Positions 41,390 through 51,653 are shown, counted from the first letter of the stretch. The stretch is DNA of 64,000 nucleotides from Terrirhizobium terrae (GCF_030323265.1 NZ_CP104992.1:991501-1055500); one strand, 5' to 3'. Translations and numbers: made by a program. The notes: generated by a model not told the origin, from the letters alone.

Positions 41390-41692
41390 TCACTTTGCCT
41401 CGTTGGCCGGGTTGTTGAACACCCAGTTCCACGCCTTCACCTCGACCTTCTCGAACAGGCCGGCGAGATAATAGGGATCGGCCTCGGCGATCGTGCGGGC
41501 AGCGGCGATATCGGCGGCTTCGACAACCACGAGACTGCCGTTCGGCTTGCCTTCGTCATCGAGGAAGGGTCCGGCAAATTTCAGCGTGCCTTCGGCATTG
41601 AGCTTGTTCAGATGCTCCAGATGCGTCGGACGGGTGTCCATGCGAACCTGCAGGTGGCCGGGCTTGTCGGTGCAGAGAAAGGCAAACAGCAT
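41390..41692 (-). CDS. YciI-like protein
   Basis: A 100-residue YciI/YCII-related ferredoxin-like fold protein (MLFAFLCTDKPGHLQVRMDT, then RPTHLEHLNKLNAEGTLKFA and ADPYYLAGLFEKVEVKAWNW). The conserved R-x2-H-x2-H pattern (RPTHLEHL) and the DPY motif near residue 75 fit the family; functions are generally unknown. I start at the ATG at 41692, which has a GGAG in good position, rather than 15 bases upstream. Between gpsA and the EVE gene in one operon. Confidence 0.85.
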   Translation of the reverse strand: MLFAFLCTDKPGHLQVRMDTRPTHLEHLNKLNAEGTLKFAGPFLDDEGKPNGSLVVVEAADIAAARTIAEADPYYLAGLFEKVEVKAWNWVFNNPANEAK

Positions 41693-41718
41693 CGGGTCTC
41701 TCCTCAAAAATCAAATTT

Positions 41719-42702
41719 CTATTCGGCCTTGATCGGGCGGGTCATCAACTGCTCCATCGCCGTCATCACATCGAGCCGGCCATCGATGATCGCGGCGACG
41801 GCTTCGGTGATCGGCAGATCGACGGAATGCTTGCGACCAAGCCGGGCGGCGACGGAGGCGGCATAGGCGCCCTCGACAAGCGGCCCACCGGCCGTCTGAG
41901 CCGGTTCGCCCTGCCCGATGGAAATGCCGAAACGCAGATTGCGAGACTGATGGCTGGTGCCGGTCAGCACGAGATCACCGAGCCCGGAAAGCCCGCGCAC
42001 TGTATCTGCATTGCCGCCCATCGCCTCGACCAGACGCGACATTTCGGCCAGGCCCCGGGAGATCAGCGCCGCGCGGGCGGAATCGCCGAGCCCAGCGCCT
42101 TCGACGATGCCACAGGCGATCGCCAGCACATTCTTCAACGCGCCACCGAGCTGGACGCCGACGACGTCGGACGAGGCATAGAGCCGGAAGGTGCGGCCGG
42201 AAAGCACATTCGCCAGCCTTTCGGCCAGCGCCAGATCCTGCGCACCGAGTGCCATCGCCGTCGGCAGGCCACGGGCGATATCGGCGGCAAAGCCAGGGCC
42301 GGAGAGAACCGCCATGCCCGCATCTGGCAGTGCAGCAGACACGACCTCAGTGAGTAACCGCTCGGACCGGTCGAGGCCCTTGGCGCAGACGACGACAGCC
42401 GCGTCCTTCGACAGATACGGACCGTAGTGACGCGCCGCATCCATCTGCGCTCTCGACGGCATGGCGAAGAGCACGATGGACGCCTCGGCCACGGCATCCG
42501 GCTCGGCGGAAAAGGCGAGATTGTCGGGAAGAGGCACGCCCGGCAGCGCCGCGTCATGAACGCGGTCTTCGCGCAGGTCGCTCATCAGGTCCGGCCGGCG
42601 GCCGACCAGCGTCACCGGATGCCGGGCCTCCAGCGCGAAGACGCAGGCGAGCGCGGTGCCGAATGCGCCAGACCCGATGACGGCGATCCGTTCGTTGCTC
42701 AT
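41719..42702 (-). CDS. gpsA: Glycerol-3-phosphate dehydrogenase [NAD(P)+]
   Basis: Intact 327-residue enzyme making sn-glycerol 3-phosphate from dihydroxyacetone phosphate for phospholipid synthesis. NAD-binding [20 protein letters not shown] is at the N-terminus, [19 protein letters not shown] near residue 107, and [20 protein letters not shown] with the catalytic lysine near 180. The C-terminal [21 protein letters not shown] lies near 243. The ATG at 42702 overlaps the tsaD stop by four bases (ATGA). Confidence 0.96.
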   Translation of the reverse strand: MSNERIAVIGSGAFGTALACVFALEARHPVTLVGRRPDLMSDLREDRVHDAALPGVPLPDNLAFSAEPDAVAEASIVLFAMPSRAQMDAARHYGPYLSKDAAVVVCAKGLDRSERLLTEVVSAALPDAGMAVLSGPGFAADIARGLPTAMALGAQDLALAERLANVLSGRTFRLYASSDVVGVQLGGALKNVLAIACGIVEGAGLGDSARAALISRGLAEMSRLVEAMGGNADTVRGLSGLGDLVLTGTSHQSRNLRFGISIGQGEPAQTAGGPLVEGAYAASVAARLGRKHSVDLPITEAVAAIIDGRLDVMTAMEQLMTRPIKAE

Positions 42703-43794
42703 GCCTTGGCTCCCCGCTTGCCGGATCCCAGCAATGTCTTTGCCGCGCTGTCCAACGGCCAGCGCGAGCGCGGCGCGACACTCATTTCATCGGCCGGAAA
42801 ATCTTCCGCCAGCCGTTCGAGCCCGGCCCATGCGATCATCGCCGCATTGTCGGTGCAGAGACGAAGCGGCGGCGCGATGAAGCGGAAACCGTGTTCCAGG
42901 CAAAGTGCCTGCAGCGTACGCCGAAGCTCCTGATTGGCGGCAACGCCACCGGCCACGACCAGCGCCGGCTCGTTATCCAGCCCTGTGAATTCCGCCTTGA
43001 ACCGCGCAAGCCCGCGTCCGATCCGATCCCTGAGTGTCCGCGACACCGCCTTCTGGAACGAGGCGCAGATATCGGCGATATCCTGCTCCGGCAGCGGCGC
43101 GATCTCGGTCGCAGCCTGCCGGACGGCGGTCTTGAGACCCGAGAAGGAAAATCGAGCCGCGCCTCGCCGACGAGCGGTCGCGGCAACGAGAACCGATCAG
43201 GATCGCCGGATTGTGCGGCCTTCTCGACGGCGGGACCACCCGGATAAGGCAGGCCGAGCAGCTTTGCCGTCTTGTCGAAAGCCTCGCCCAGCGCGTCATC
43301 GATCGTCGTGCCCCAGCGCTCGTATTCGCCGACGCCGCGCACCAGGATCAGCTGGGTGTGGCCGCCGGAGACGAGCAGCATAAGATAGGGAAGGAAAGCC
43401 CGTCCGTCAGCCGCGCCGTCAGCGCATGGCCTTCGAGATGGTTGATCGCCATCAGCGGCTTGCCGGAGACGCGGGCGATCGCCTTGGCCGTCATCAGGCC
43501 GACGAGAAGCCCGCCGATCAGGCCGGGGCCAGAGGTGGCGGCGATCGCATCCACCTCGTCCAGGCTGACATTGGCGCGCGCCAGTGCTTCCTCGATCAGT
43601 TCGTCCAACGCCTCCACATGGGCGCGGGCGGCGATTTCCGGCACCACGCCGCCATAGGCGCTGTGTTCGTCGAGCTGCGACAAAACGACGTCGGAGAGCA
43701 CCTCGCCGCGGCCGTCTTCATGCCGCGCGACAACGGCTGCGGCGGTTTCGTCGCAGCTTGTTTCAATGCCGAGGATGCGGAGAAATGGCGCCAT
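42699..43794 (-). CDS. tsaD: tRNA N6-threonylcarbamoyladenosine synthase subunit TsaD (two frameshifts)
   Basis: Kae1/Gcp-family ATPase-like protein that completes t6A37 on ANN-decoding tRNAs, 365 residues after repair. Start [20 protein letters not shown] (43794). The iron/ATP site is seen in [12 protein letters not shown] near residue 112, [12 protein letters not shown] near 135, and [19 protein letters not shown] near 165. The final blocks are [13 protein letters not shown] and [12 protein letters not shown]. Single T bases seem missing near 43389 (giving [11 protein letters not shown] on repair) and 43149 (giving [12 protein letters not shown]). Divergent from hemC across 82 bases, a common alphaproteobacterial layout. 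The gene is normally essential, so the breaks are probably sequence errors. Confidence 0.94.
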
Positions 43795-43876
43795 TGCCCT
43801 CTCGTTCACTGCGATTTTATTGCGATGCCGAATGATCCGGTCTACGAGAGCTTCCGGTAACAACGGATTGAGACGG

Positions 43877-44805
43877 ATGCAAACAAAACCTTTCCGGATC
43901 GGCACCAGGGGCAGCCCGCTTGCGCTTGCCCAGGCAGCCGAGACCCGCGCCCGGCTGATGGCGGCCCATGGCCTGCCGGAAGAGATGTTCGAGATCGTCG
44001 TCCTGTCGACGACCGGCGACCGCATCACCGACCGCGCACTGTCCGAAATCGGCGGCAAGGGCCTGTTCACCCAGGAACTGGAAGAGCAACTGCAATCCGG
44101 CGAACTGGATATCGCCGTGCATTCGTCGAAGGACATGCCGACAAAATTGCCGGACGGGCTCTATATCTCCGCCTATCTGCCGCGCGAGGATTTTCGCGAT
44201 GCCGTCATCGGCCGCACCGCGCCGAGCCTGATGGCGCTTCCGAACGGTGCCGTCGTCGGTTCCGCCTCGCTGCGCCGCCAGGCACTGATCCGCCGCCTGC
44301 GGCCGGATATCGAGGTGACCATCTTCCGCGGCTCTGTCGGCACCCGGCTGCGCAAGCTCAACGAGGGCCATGTCGATGCGACGCTGCTTGCCTATGCAGG
44401 CCTCAAGCGCCTCGCCATGGAAAACGTCGTCACTGAACTGCTCGACCCCGCCGATTTCCCCCGGCCCCGGCCCAGGGCGCGATCTGCGTTGAAAGCCGTA
44501 TGGGCGACAAACGGATCGACGATCTTGTCGCTCCGATCAACGATCGCCCGACCTATGATGCCGTCACCTGCGAGCGCGCCTTCCTGGCGGCCCTCGACGG
44601 CTCCTGTCGCACCCCGATCGGCGGCTTCGCGATCTGCGATGGCGAGGCGCTAAAATTCTCCGGCCTGATCCTGACGCCGGATGGCCGTCGCGAGCATGCG
44701 ATCGAGACCGAAGGCAAGCGGGCAGATGCCGAGGCACTCGGCCGTCAGGCAGGCGAAGCCGTCCGTGCCGCCGCCGGCACCGAATTCTTCGACAGCTGGA
44801 GCTGA
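43877..44805 (+). CDS. hemC: Hydroxymethylbilane synthase (frameshifted)
   Basis: Porphobilinogen deaminase, 309 residues after repair, joining four porphobilinogens in the cytoplasm. Start [20 protein letters not shown] at 43877. The substrate-binding [20 protein letters not shown] is near residue 80 and [20 protein letters not shown] near 132. The cofactor-attachment cysteine lies in [16 protein letters not shown] near 240. The frame breaks near 44460 (one C missing from a C run). Repair gives [20 protein letters not shown]. The usual motif is APGQGA, so a Gly-to-Ala difference remains, perhaps another error. hemD begins four bases later. Confidence 0.94.
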
Positions 44806-44808
44806 CCC

Positions 44809-45517
44809 TTGCGGGTCCTCGTCACCCGCCCGAAACTCTCCGCCGCCCGCACCGCCGAGCGGCTGATCTCCATGGGCCACGAGCCGGTTCTGATGCCGCT
44901 GAGTGAAGCGGTGCATCACCCGCAAGCGGCTGCGGAAGCTTTTCGCACGCCCTATGCGGCACTGGCGGTGACCAGCGCCGAGGCTTTGCGCGCGATCGCA
45001 GCAACTGAAATCCGGCCTAGCATCGACATTGAAAAGCCCTTTTCGCCGTCGGCGATGCGACAGCCGCAGCCGCGCGTTCGGCAGGCTTCGGCGAAGTCCA
45101 TGCCGGAGCAGGCGACGGAGAGGATCTTGCCGACCTGATTGCCGGCTCGAGTGTCGATCTCGGCGAGGAATTCTTTATCTCGCTGGCCGGCCGAGAGCGC
45201 AGACTTTCGAGGAGCGACTCGACGCGCTGAGGCTCTACGTGCGGATCACCGAGGTCTACGAAATGGTCCCGGTCGAATACCAGCGTGCAGACCTCGCAGA
45301 CATATTGGTGACGTCTAGGCCCGAAGCCGTGCTTCTCTATTCCCGGGAAAACGCACAGCGCTTTTTCGATCTCGCCACGCCCCATGCAGAAGCCTTGTAC
45401 GACATGCAGATACTCTGCATGAGCGACAGGACAGCTGCCGGCGTACCTGCCGAATATAGCCGCCATATTCGCGTGGCCAAAACACCGAGCGAAGACGCTT
45501 TGTTGACGCTTCTTTAG
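44809..45517 (+). CDS. hemD: Uroporphyrinogen-III synthase (two frameshifts)
   Basis: Closes and inverts hydroxymethylbilane to uroporphyrinogen III. About 236 residues after repair. It starts at TTG 44809 (MRVLVTRPKLSAARTAERLI), three bases after the hemC stop. Conserved parts are ALAVTSAEALRAIAATEIR near residue 55, FAVGDATAAAARSAGFGEV near 85, and the C-terminal VLLYSRENAQRFFDLATPHA near 165 and CMSDRTAAGVPAEYSRHIRV near 200. Bases seem missing near 45038 (C run) and 45192. The family is weakly conserved, so context from hemC is important to the call. Confidence 0.88.
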
Positions 45518-45607
45518 CCAGCCATTTTCCAAATTGCCGGTCCGCCCCTTTCCTTCCGAGGGGGCACCAACTAGGTTTTAAGCAACACAGGTAACGAAGA
45601 GGTCGAG

Positions 45608-47010
45608 ATGGTCCCCGAAAACCACCGCGCCGGTCCAAAGCCAACAAGGAACCGGTCACGATCGACCTGACCGCGGAAGAAACGCCCGCGGTGGCAGAAC
45701 CGGTGCGCGCCAACGACACGGACGACGTGATACCCGCAGCCGAGCAGGATACGGCCGAAACCACTGCGGCATCTCCGTCTACTGAGCCGGTCATCAACAA
45801 GGGCACCGAGACAGAAATGCCCAAGGCGGAAACGCCACGCTTCGATGAGCCCGCGTCGATGACGGCGAAGAGCGCCGAGGCGGAGAGCGCCAAGGCGGAG
45901 ACCCCACGCTTCGACGAGCCGGATCCAGTGAGCAAATCGCAACCGGAGGCGCCGACCCAAACTGCGGCAAAGCCCGAACCGGCTAAAGCCTCCGAGCAGA
46001 AACCTTCTCCGGAAAGGAAGAACGAGCAGCCGTCTGGGCCGAAACCCGAAGAGCGACCTTCGCAATCCTTTTCCACCCGCCGGCCCCAGCCCGAAGCAAA
46101 GCCCGCCCAGCGCGCCGCTCCGGCAACGTCTACATTGGTCGCAGCCGGCATTTTCGGCGGCCTCGTCGCGCTTCTGCTTGCCGGCAGCATGCAATATGCC
46201 GGCTTCATACCCGGCGGCGCATCGTCATCCTCGAGCGATGCTAACGTCTCGGCCGAACTCGCGTCGCTTCGTCAGGAAGTCGCAGCGCTTGCGAACCGCC
46301 CGGCCGACACATCCGGTGCCGACCTTGAAGGCCGCGTGGCCACGCTCGAAAGCAACACGTCGACCGGTGCGCCGGATGAGGCCATGACGCAGCGTCTTGC
46401 GGCATTGGAAAGCGAACTCTCCACCATCAAGTCTGCCACGGAGGCCAATGCCGGCCGCCTGCAACAGGCGGAAGCGCAGATCAACGACCGTGGCCCCGAG
46501 CAGCAGGCGGCGCGCGCCGTTGCCGCTGCAGCGCTCAAGGGCGCCATCGACCGCGGCGGCTCCTTCGAGGCCGAGCTGCGGACCTATGAGACGGTTTCGG
46601 GCGGAGACCAGGCGATTGCCGAACTCCAGCCCTTCGCCACGAAGGGCGTCCTGTCGCGCACCGAGCTGCAACGCCAGGCATCGAGCGTCGCCAACAGCAT
46701 GATCGACGCCGTCTCTCAGCCCGATCCCAACGAAGGCATCGCCTCGCGGCTTCTGTCGTCCGCCATGTCGGTGGTGAAGGTGCGCCGGGTCGGCGATGTC
46801 GAGGGCGACACGCCGGATGCGATCGTCGCGCGCTTCGAAGACCGGCTGCGCTCGGGCGACCTGCCTGCCGCCGCGCGCGAGTGGGATACGCTGCCCGATG
46901 CGGCAAAGGCGGCATCCCAGGAGTTCAAGCAGGAGCTCGATGCCCGTATCCAGGTGGAAAATCTCGTCGGTGGGGCTCTGACCCGCGCGATTGCCGGCAC
47001 GCAAGGGTGA
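45608..47010 (+). CDS. Alphaproteobacterial Mic60 (mitofilin-like) protein (frameshifted near start)
   Basis: COG4223/mitofilin family, about 467 residues after repair. In alphaproteobacteria this protein is the counterpart of mitochondrial Mic60, shaping inner-membrane invaginations and contacting the outer membrane, and its gene sits in the haem cluster as here. A Glu/Pro/Ala-rich cytoplasmic region covers about 1-175, a membrane helix LVAAGIFGGLVALLLAGS about 178-195, then a coiled coil (SAELASLRQEVAALANRPAD onward) and the C-terminal mitofilin segment AREWDTLPDAAKAASQEFKQ. A tandem repeat KAETPRFDEP occurs twice (about 75 and 98). The frame breaks near 45623, 15 bases after the ATG; repair gives MVPENPPRRSKANKEPVTID. 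Confidence 0.82.
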
Positions 47011-47025
47011 GGACGGAATAACGGA

Positions 47026-48655
47026 ATGATCAGGCTTTTCATCTTCCTCATCATCATCCTCGGTCTCGGTTGGGGCTTTTCCTGGCTCGCCGATCGCCCT
47101 GGCCTGCTGTCCATCACCTGGCAGGACCACCTGATCGAAACGAGCCTTATGGTTGCCGCCACTGTGCTGGTGGCACTGATCGGCGCCGTCATGCTGCTCT
47201 GGTGGATTATCGGCGTGATCTGGACCTCGCCCTATTTGGTGCGCCGCTATTTTCGCGCCCGCAAGCGTGATCGTGGCTATCAGGCACTGTCGACCGGCCT
47301 TATCGCCGCCGGCGCCGGCAATTCACTGCTGGCCCGCAAGATGAGCATCCGCACCCGCGGCCTGCTGAGTGCCGATCAGGAGCCATTGATCCACTTGCTC
47401 GATGCCCAGACGGCGCTGATCGAGGGCAAGTATGATGACGCCCGCGCCAAGTTCGAGAGCATGGCCGACGACCCCGAAACGCGCGAACTCGGCCTGCGCG
47501 GCCTCTACATGGAAGCCCGTCGTCTCGGCGCCAACGAGGCCGCACGGCAATATGCCGAACGTGCCGTCGAACACGCGCCCTATCTGCCCTGGGCATCGCA
47601 GGCGACGCTTGAATCCCAGAGCCAGTCGGCCCGTTGGGACGAGGCCCTGCAGACGCTCGGCCAGCAGCGAGCTGCAAACATCGTCGCGAAGTCGGAGGCA
47701 GATCGCCTCAAGGCGGTCCTGCTCACCGCCCGCGCCGGCGATCGCCTCGAAAGCGATCCGAAGGGGGCCCGGGAAGACGCCACGGCGGCTTTGAAGCTGG
47801 CTAGAATCTCGTGCCTGCGGCAATCATCGCCGCCAAGGCCTATCTGCGCGAAGATAATGTGCGCAAGGCGGCCTCCGTGCTGGAAGGCGTCTGGAAGCTT
47901 GCGCCCCACCCGGAGATCGCCCGCACCTATGTCCGAGCCCGCAGCGGCGACAGCACGCTCGACCGCCTGAAGCGCGCCGAGAAGCTGGAAGCACTGCGCC
48001 CGAACAATCTCGAATCCCTGCTGGTCGTGGCGCAGGCAGCGCTCGACGCCCAGGATTTCGCCAAGGCCCGCGCCCGGGCAGAGGCAGCCGCCCGCATGGA
48101 GGCGAGCGAACGCGTCTACCTGCTTCTCGCCGATATCGAGGAAGCCGAAACGGGCGACCAGGGCCGCATCCGCCACTGGATGCAACAGGCGCTGCGTGCG
48201 CCGCGCGACCCTCCTGGGTCGCCGACGGTTTCGTATCGGAAAACTGGCTGCCGGTCTCGCCGGTCAGCGGCAAGCTCGATGCCTTCGAATGGAAGGTGCC
48301 GTTCAGCCAGCTGGAGGCCCCGGTCGTGGAAGGCAGGGTCGCCGCCGATGAGGCGATCGCCAACCTGCCCGCCGTGACGGAAAGCAGCCCCCGCCCGCCC
48401 GTCGCACCGGTCGAAACGAAGCCGCGCGCCGAAGAAGCTGAGCCGGCGAAGGTCACCCTACCACCTGCGGCGACGCACCCTGATACCGACGCTGTTGCAG
48501 CAAAGACAACATCGCCGGAGAAAACCGCGCCGCCACCTGCCAAAACGCAAGAAACTGGCGAGGAACCTGTTCCATTTTTCGGGCGCCCGCCAGATGATCC
48601 GGGCGTGAAGGATCAGAACGCCGACGAGACCAAGACGAGGCTGCGGCTGTTCTAG
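47026..48655 (+). CDS. hemY: HemY-type TPR membrane protein (two frameshifts)
   Basis: HemY N-terminal-domain protein of the proteobacterial type (not a protoporphyrinogen oxidase), 543 residues after repair. Two N-terminal helices (LFIFLIIILGLGWGFSWLA; TSLMVAATVLVALIGAVMLL) anchor it in the inner membrane. TPR-like repeats follow (ALIEGKYDDARAKFESMADD, LESLLVVAQAALDAQDFAKA). The C-terminal tail is Pro/Ala-rich and ends TKTRLRLF. Bases seem missing near 47802 (repair: KLAENLVPAAIIAAKAYLRE) and 48211 (repair: PRDPSWVADGFVSENWLPVS). Cotranscribed with Mic60 (15-base gap). The biochemical role is unsettled; it is linked to haem synthesis by context. Confidence 0.88.
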
Positions 48656-48678
48656 CAAAAAGGGGCAAGGCCTTATCC

Positions 48679-49146
48679 ATGTTGGACCGCATTCAGGCCT
48701 TTCTCCACACGCTGACCTCATCCCATCACGACGGCGAATTCGCGCCGGATGATCCACGCGTCGCCTTCGTGGCCCTCTGTTTCCAGGTCATGGAAGCGGA
48801 CGGCAACGTTTCGCCAAAAGAGCAGCAGAAGTTTCGTGATCTGTTGCGCGAACGCTACGACCTCAGCGACGACAAGTTGAAGGCGCTGATCGAGACCGGC
48901 CATCGCGCCGGCAGCGAGGCGGTTGATTATTACCGCTTCACTTCCGATCTAAGAAGACATCTGGTGAACGAGGACGATCGTGTCGAGCTTCTCGGCATCC
49001 TCTGGGACATCGTTTATGCCGATGGCCAGCGGAGCGAGATCGAGGATCATGTGATTTGGAGGATCGCGGATCTCTTGGGCGTATCGTCCCGTGACCGGGT
49101 GCTGCAACGGCAGGAGGCTGCCGCGCGGCTTGCGGGAGGAGAGTAA
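48679..49146 (+). CDS. TerB-family protein
   Basis: A 155-residue TerB-domain (tellurite-resistance-like) protein. The two internal, similar helical halves are VAFVALCFQVMEADGNVSPK with EQQKFRDLL, and LLGILWDIVYADGQRSEIED with HVIWRIADLL. Both carry the acidic A/M-D-G metal-binding-like motif. Such proteins are widespread and their function is not settled; no ter operon is nearby, so tellurite resistance is not implied. It follows hemY by 23 bases and is followed by the glutamine amidotransferase gene after 10 bases. Confidence 0.85.
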   Translation: MLDRIQAFLHTLTSSHHDGEFAPDDPRVAFVALCFQVMEADGNVSPKEQQKFRDLLRERYDLSDDKLKALIETGHRAGSEAVDYYRFTSDLRRHLVNEDDRVELLGILWDIVYADGQRSEIEDHVIWRIADLLGVSSRDRVLQRQEAAARLAGGE

Positions 49147-49156
49147 GGACTAGACT

Positions 49157-49930
49157 ATGCTGATGCTTCCCGTCGGGAAGACGGACCGGCTGCCGATCCT
49201 CGTCATTCTCCATCAGGAGCTTTCCTCGCCCGGTCGCGTTGGCCAGATGCTGATCGAGAAGGGTTTTCCGCTCGACATTCGCCGCCCGGTTTTGGGAGAT
49301 CCGCTGCCCGATACGCTTGCCCATCACTCCGGCGCCGTTATCTTCGGCGGCCCGATGAGCGCCAATGCCCCCGATCCCTTCGTCAAGCAAGAGATCGAAT
49401 GGATCGGCGTACCGCTGAAGGAAAACAAGCCCTATCTCGGCATATGCCTTGGTGCCCAGATGATGGTGCGCCATCTCGGCGGCAAGGTCGAAGCGGATGG
49501 CAAGGGCACGACCGAGATCGGCTGGTATCCCCTGCGCCCGACCGAACAGGGCCGCACGCTGATGAAATGGCCGAACATGGTCTATCACTTCCACGGCGAA
49601 GGCTTCGACGTGCCACGCGGCGCGAAATTGCTGGCGGAAGGTGATGCCTATCCTCACCAGGCGATCCGCTATGGCGACAATGCCTGGGGCGTGCAGTTCC
49701 ACGCGGAACTCACCCGCGCCATGATGCAGCGCTGGGTCGTGCATGGTGCCGAGCATTTTTCGCTACCCAATGCCCAGCAGGGCCGTGAGCATCTGGAAGG
49801 CCGGATGATCTTCGACGCACCGCTCAGAGCGTGGCTGTCGGATTTCCTCGATCTGGTCTTCCTGCGCGAAGAGGCAGCGGCGAAGAACGCCGCCAACGGT
49901 CAGCCCGCCTTTGATCTGCGCTCGGCCTAA
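49157..49930 (+). CDS. Class I glutamine amidotransferase-like protein
   Basis: A 257-residue stand-alone class I (triad) glutamine amidotransferase. The nucleophile is in YLGICLGAQMMVRHLGG (Cys near residue 97) and the His-x-Glu dyad in WGVQFHAELTRAMM (near 178). Related proteins include GMP-synthase-like amidotransferases and gamma-glutamyl hydrolases acting on glutamylated compounds. The natural acceptor or substrate is unknown. AAGGA precedes the ATG. Its TAA overlaps the stop of the convergent MFS gene. Confidence 0.85.
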   Translation: MLMLPVGKTDRLPILVILHQELSSPGRVGQMLIEKGFPLDIRRPVLGDPLPDTLAHHSGAVIFGGPMSANAPDPFVKQEIEWIGVPLKENKPYLGICLGAQMMVRHLGGKVEADGKGTTEIGWYPLRPTEQGRTLMKWPNMVYHFHGEGFDVPRGAKLLAEGDAYPHQAIRYGDNAWGVQFHAELTRAMMQRWVVHGAEHFSLPNAQQGREHLEGRMIFDAPLRAWLSDFLDLVFLREEAAAKNAANGQPAFDLRSA

Positions 49931-51165
49931 GCGCGTTCGGGTGCTTCCAGCGTGTCGATGCGGCGCAGCTTTGAGAAGCCGAGCGCCCAGATTACCGTCA
50001 CCGCCAGCGTGCCCACGCCGCCGATGACGACCGCCGGAACCGCGCCAAAGGCATGAGCCATCGTGCCGGCGCGGAATTCGCCAAGCTCGTTAGAGGCACC
50101 GACGAAGACCATGTTGACGGCGTTCACACGGCCGCGCACCTCGTCCGGCGTCCAGAGCGCGATCAGCGTCTCGCGGATATACACCGAGATCATGTCGGCC
50201 GCGCCCATCAGCATCAGCGCCGCGATCGACAGCCACGGGGTCGATGACAGGCCGAAGATCAGAGTGCCGAGACCGAAGAAGCCGACGCCGATGAACATGG
50301 CGAGGCCCGCATGATGGCGGATCGGGTGAAAGGCGAGCCAGATCGCCACGAAGATCGCCCCGATACCAGGACCGGCGCGCAGCAGGCCGAGACCCCAAGG
50401 GCCGAGATCCAGGATGTCGCGCGCAAAGATCGGCATCAGCGCCACCGCACCTCCGAGAAGCACGGCGAAGAGATCGAGCGAGATCGCGCCGAGCACGACC
50501 TTCTCCTGCGAGATGAAGCGGAAGCCGGCAAGGATATGTTCGAGGTCCACCTTGGTGGCCGACGTCCTCTGCGCGGGCTTCGGAATGAGGAAGACCAGCA
50601 GCGCGGCGATCGCGAGCAGCAAGAAGGCGACGCCATAGGCGGCCATGGCGCTGAGGCCGTAGAGCAGGCCGCCCATGACGGGACCCAAGATGGATGCCGT
50701 CTGCCAGGACGAGGAATTCCAGGCGACCGCATTGGCAAGATCCCGCTCCGGCACGAGGTTGGGGCCGAGCGACTGTACCGCCGGCCCCATGAAGGCGCGC
50801 TCTATGCCGAAGACGACGAGGATGGCGAAGACGATCCATGGCGAGAACGTGCCTGTGATCGTCAGGCCCAGCAGCGCCGCCGAGCATGCGGCCCCGACCA
50901 CCATGCAGATCGCCATGATCATGCGGCGATTGTAGCGGTCTGCCACGGTGCCGGTGACAAGGATGAGCAGCAGCGAGGGCAGGAACTGGAAGAGGCCGAT
51001 CAGGCCGAGATAGAGCGGGTTGCGCGTCTCGTCATACATCTGCCAGCCGACCGAGACGCTGATGATCTGGATCGCGAAGGCGGCAAAAAAGCGGGACAGG
51101 AAGAACCGCGTGTAAGCAGAGTGTCGGAAAGCTGCGAAACGGTCGCCATCGGCGGGAATGGACAT
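49927..51165 (-). CDS. Major facilitator superfamily transporter (Enterobactin exporter EntS-like)
   Basis: A 412-residue twelve-helix MFS protein of the MFS_3/EntS-like branch. The start is ATG 51165 (MSIPADGDRFAAFRHSAYTR), with typical FFLSRFFAAFAIQIISVSVG and WQMYDETRNPLYLGLIGLFQ in helices 1-2, then VADRYNRRMIMAICMVVGAA (motif A). FGIERAFMGPAVQSLGPNLV follows near residue 125. The family exports siderophores, drugs or metabolites; the substrate cannot be inferred. The stop codon overlaps that of the convergent amidotransferase gene by three bases. Confidence 0.87.
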   Translation of the reverse strand: MSIPADGDRFAAFRHSAYTRFFLSRFFAAFAIQIISVSVGWQMYDETRNPLYLGLIGLFQFLPSLLLILVTGTVADRYNRRMIMAICMVVGAACSAALLGLTITGTFSPWIVFAILVVFGIERAFMGPAVQSLGPNLVPERDLANAVAWNSSSWQTASILGPVMGGLLYGLSAMAAYGVAFLLLAIAALLVFLIPKPAQRTSATKVDLEHILAGFRFISQEKVVLGAISLDLFAVLLGGAVALMPIFARDILDLGPWGLGLLRAGPGIGAIFVAIWLAFHPIRHHAGLAMFIGVGFFGLGTLIFGLSSTPWLSIAALMLMGAADMISVYIRETLIALWTPDEVRGRVNAVNMVFVGASNELGEFRAGTMAHAFGAVPAVVIGGVGTLAVTVIWALGFSKLRRIDTLEAPERA

Positions 51166-51362
51166 CGAGAGATCTTTCGGAGCCCGTTCGGGCCAACTGG
51201 CAACCACTGGCGTTAAACATGCCGCCGAGATTGGGTATGACGCGGCGGACGCGGCACTTGCCCGTTAGTTCTCCAATGTCTACATGTCTGTCAACTAGGA
51301 ATTACGGCCCCGTTCGCTGCTGCCCTGGCAGGACGGACCCGGTAACGCAATTGGAGACGTGA

Positions 51363-51653
51363 ATGCTCGCGCTGTTTCAGACCATTGACCTGGCCTTGAA
51401 CCTCTACACCTGGATACTGATCGCAAGCGCGATCTTCTCATGGCTTTACGCCTTCAACGTCATCAACTCGAGCAACCAGTTCGTCAATGCTATCGGCCGG
51501 TTCCTCTACAACGTCACCGAACCGGTACTGCGGCCGATCCGCCGTGTCATGCCCAATCTCGGCGGCATCGACATTTCGCCGATCATCGTTCTTCTGATCA
51601 TCTTCTTCCTGCGTTCGTTCATGTGGACGACGCTCTATCCGATGGTCGCGTGA
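51363..51653 (+). CDS. YggT-family membrane protein
   Basis: A 96-residue YggT/CCB3-family protein with two membrane helices ([20 protein letters not shown] near residue 18; [19 protein letters not shown] near 72) and the conserved loop [20 protein letters not shown] between them. Bacterial YggT is implicated in osmotic stress and cell-division-linked membrane organisation. The DUF167 gene begins within its last codons, a linkage seen in many bacteria. Confidence 0.92.
   Translation: MLALFQTIDLALNLYTWILIASAIFSWLYAFNVINSSNQFVNAIGRFLYNVTEPVLRPIRRVMPNLGGIDISPIIVLLIIFFLRSFMWTTLYPMVA

Noticed and set aside
42699..48655. Reading tsaD, hemC, hemD, Mic60 and hemY as a decayed pseudogene block
   Set aside because: Each break is one base and both sides keep full family conservation. 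Loss of tsaD, hemC and hemD together would be lethal or nearly so. The same kind of break occurs throughout the window.
48679..49146. TerB protein as evidence of a tellurite-resistance operon
   Set aside because: No other ter genes are nearby; TerB-domain proteins are common outside such operons.
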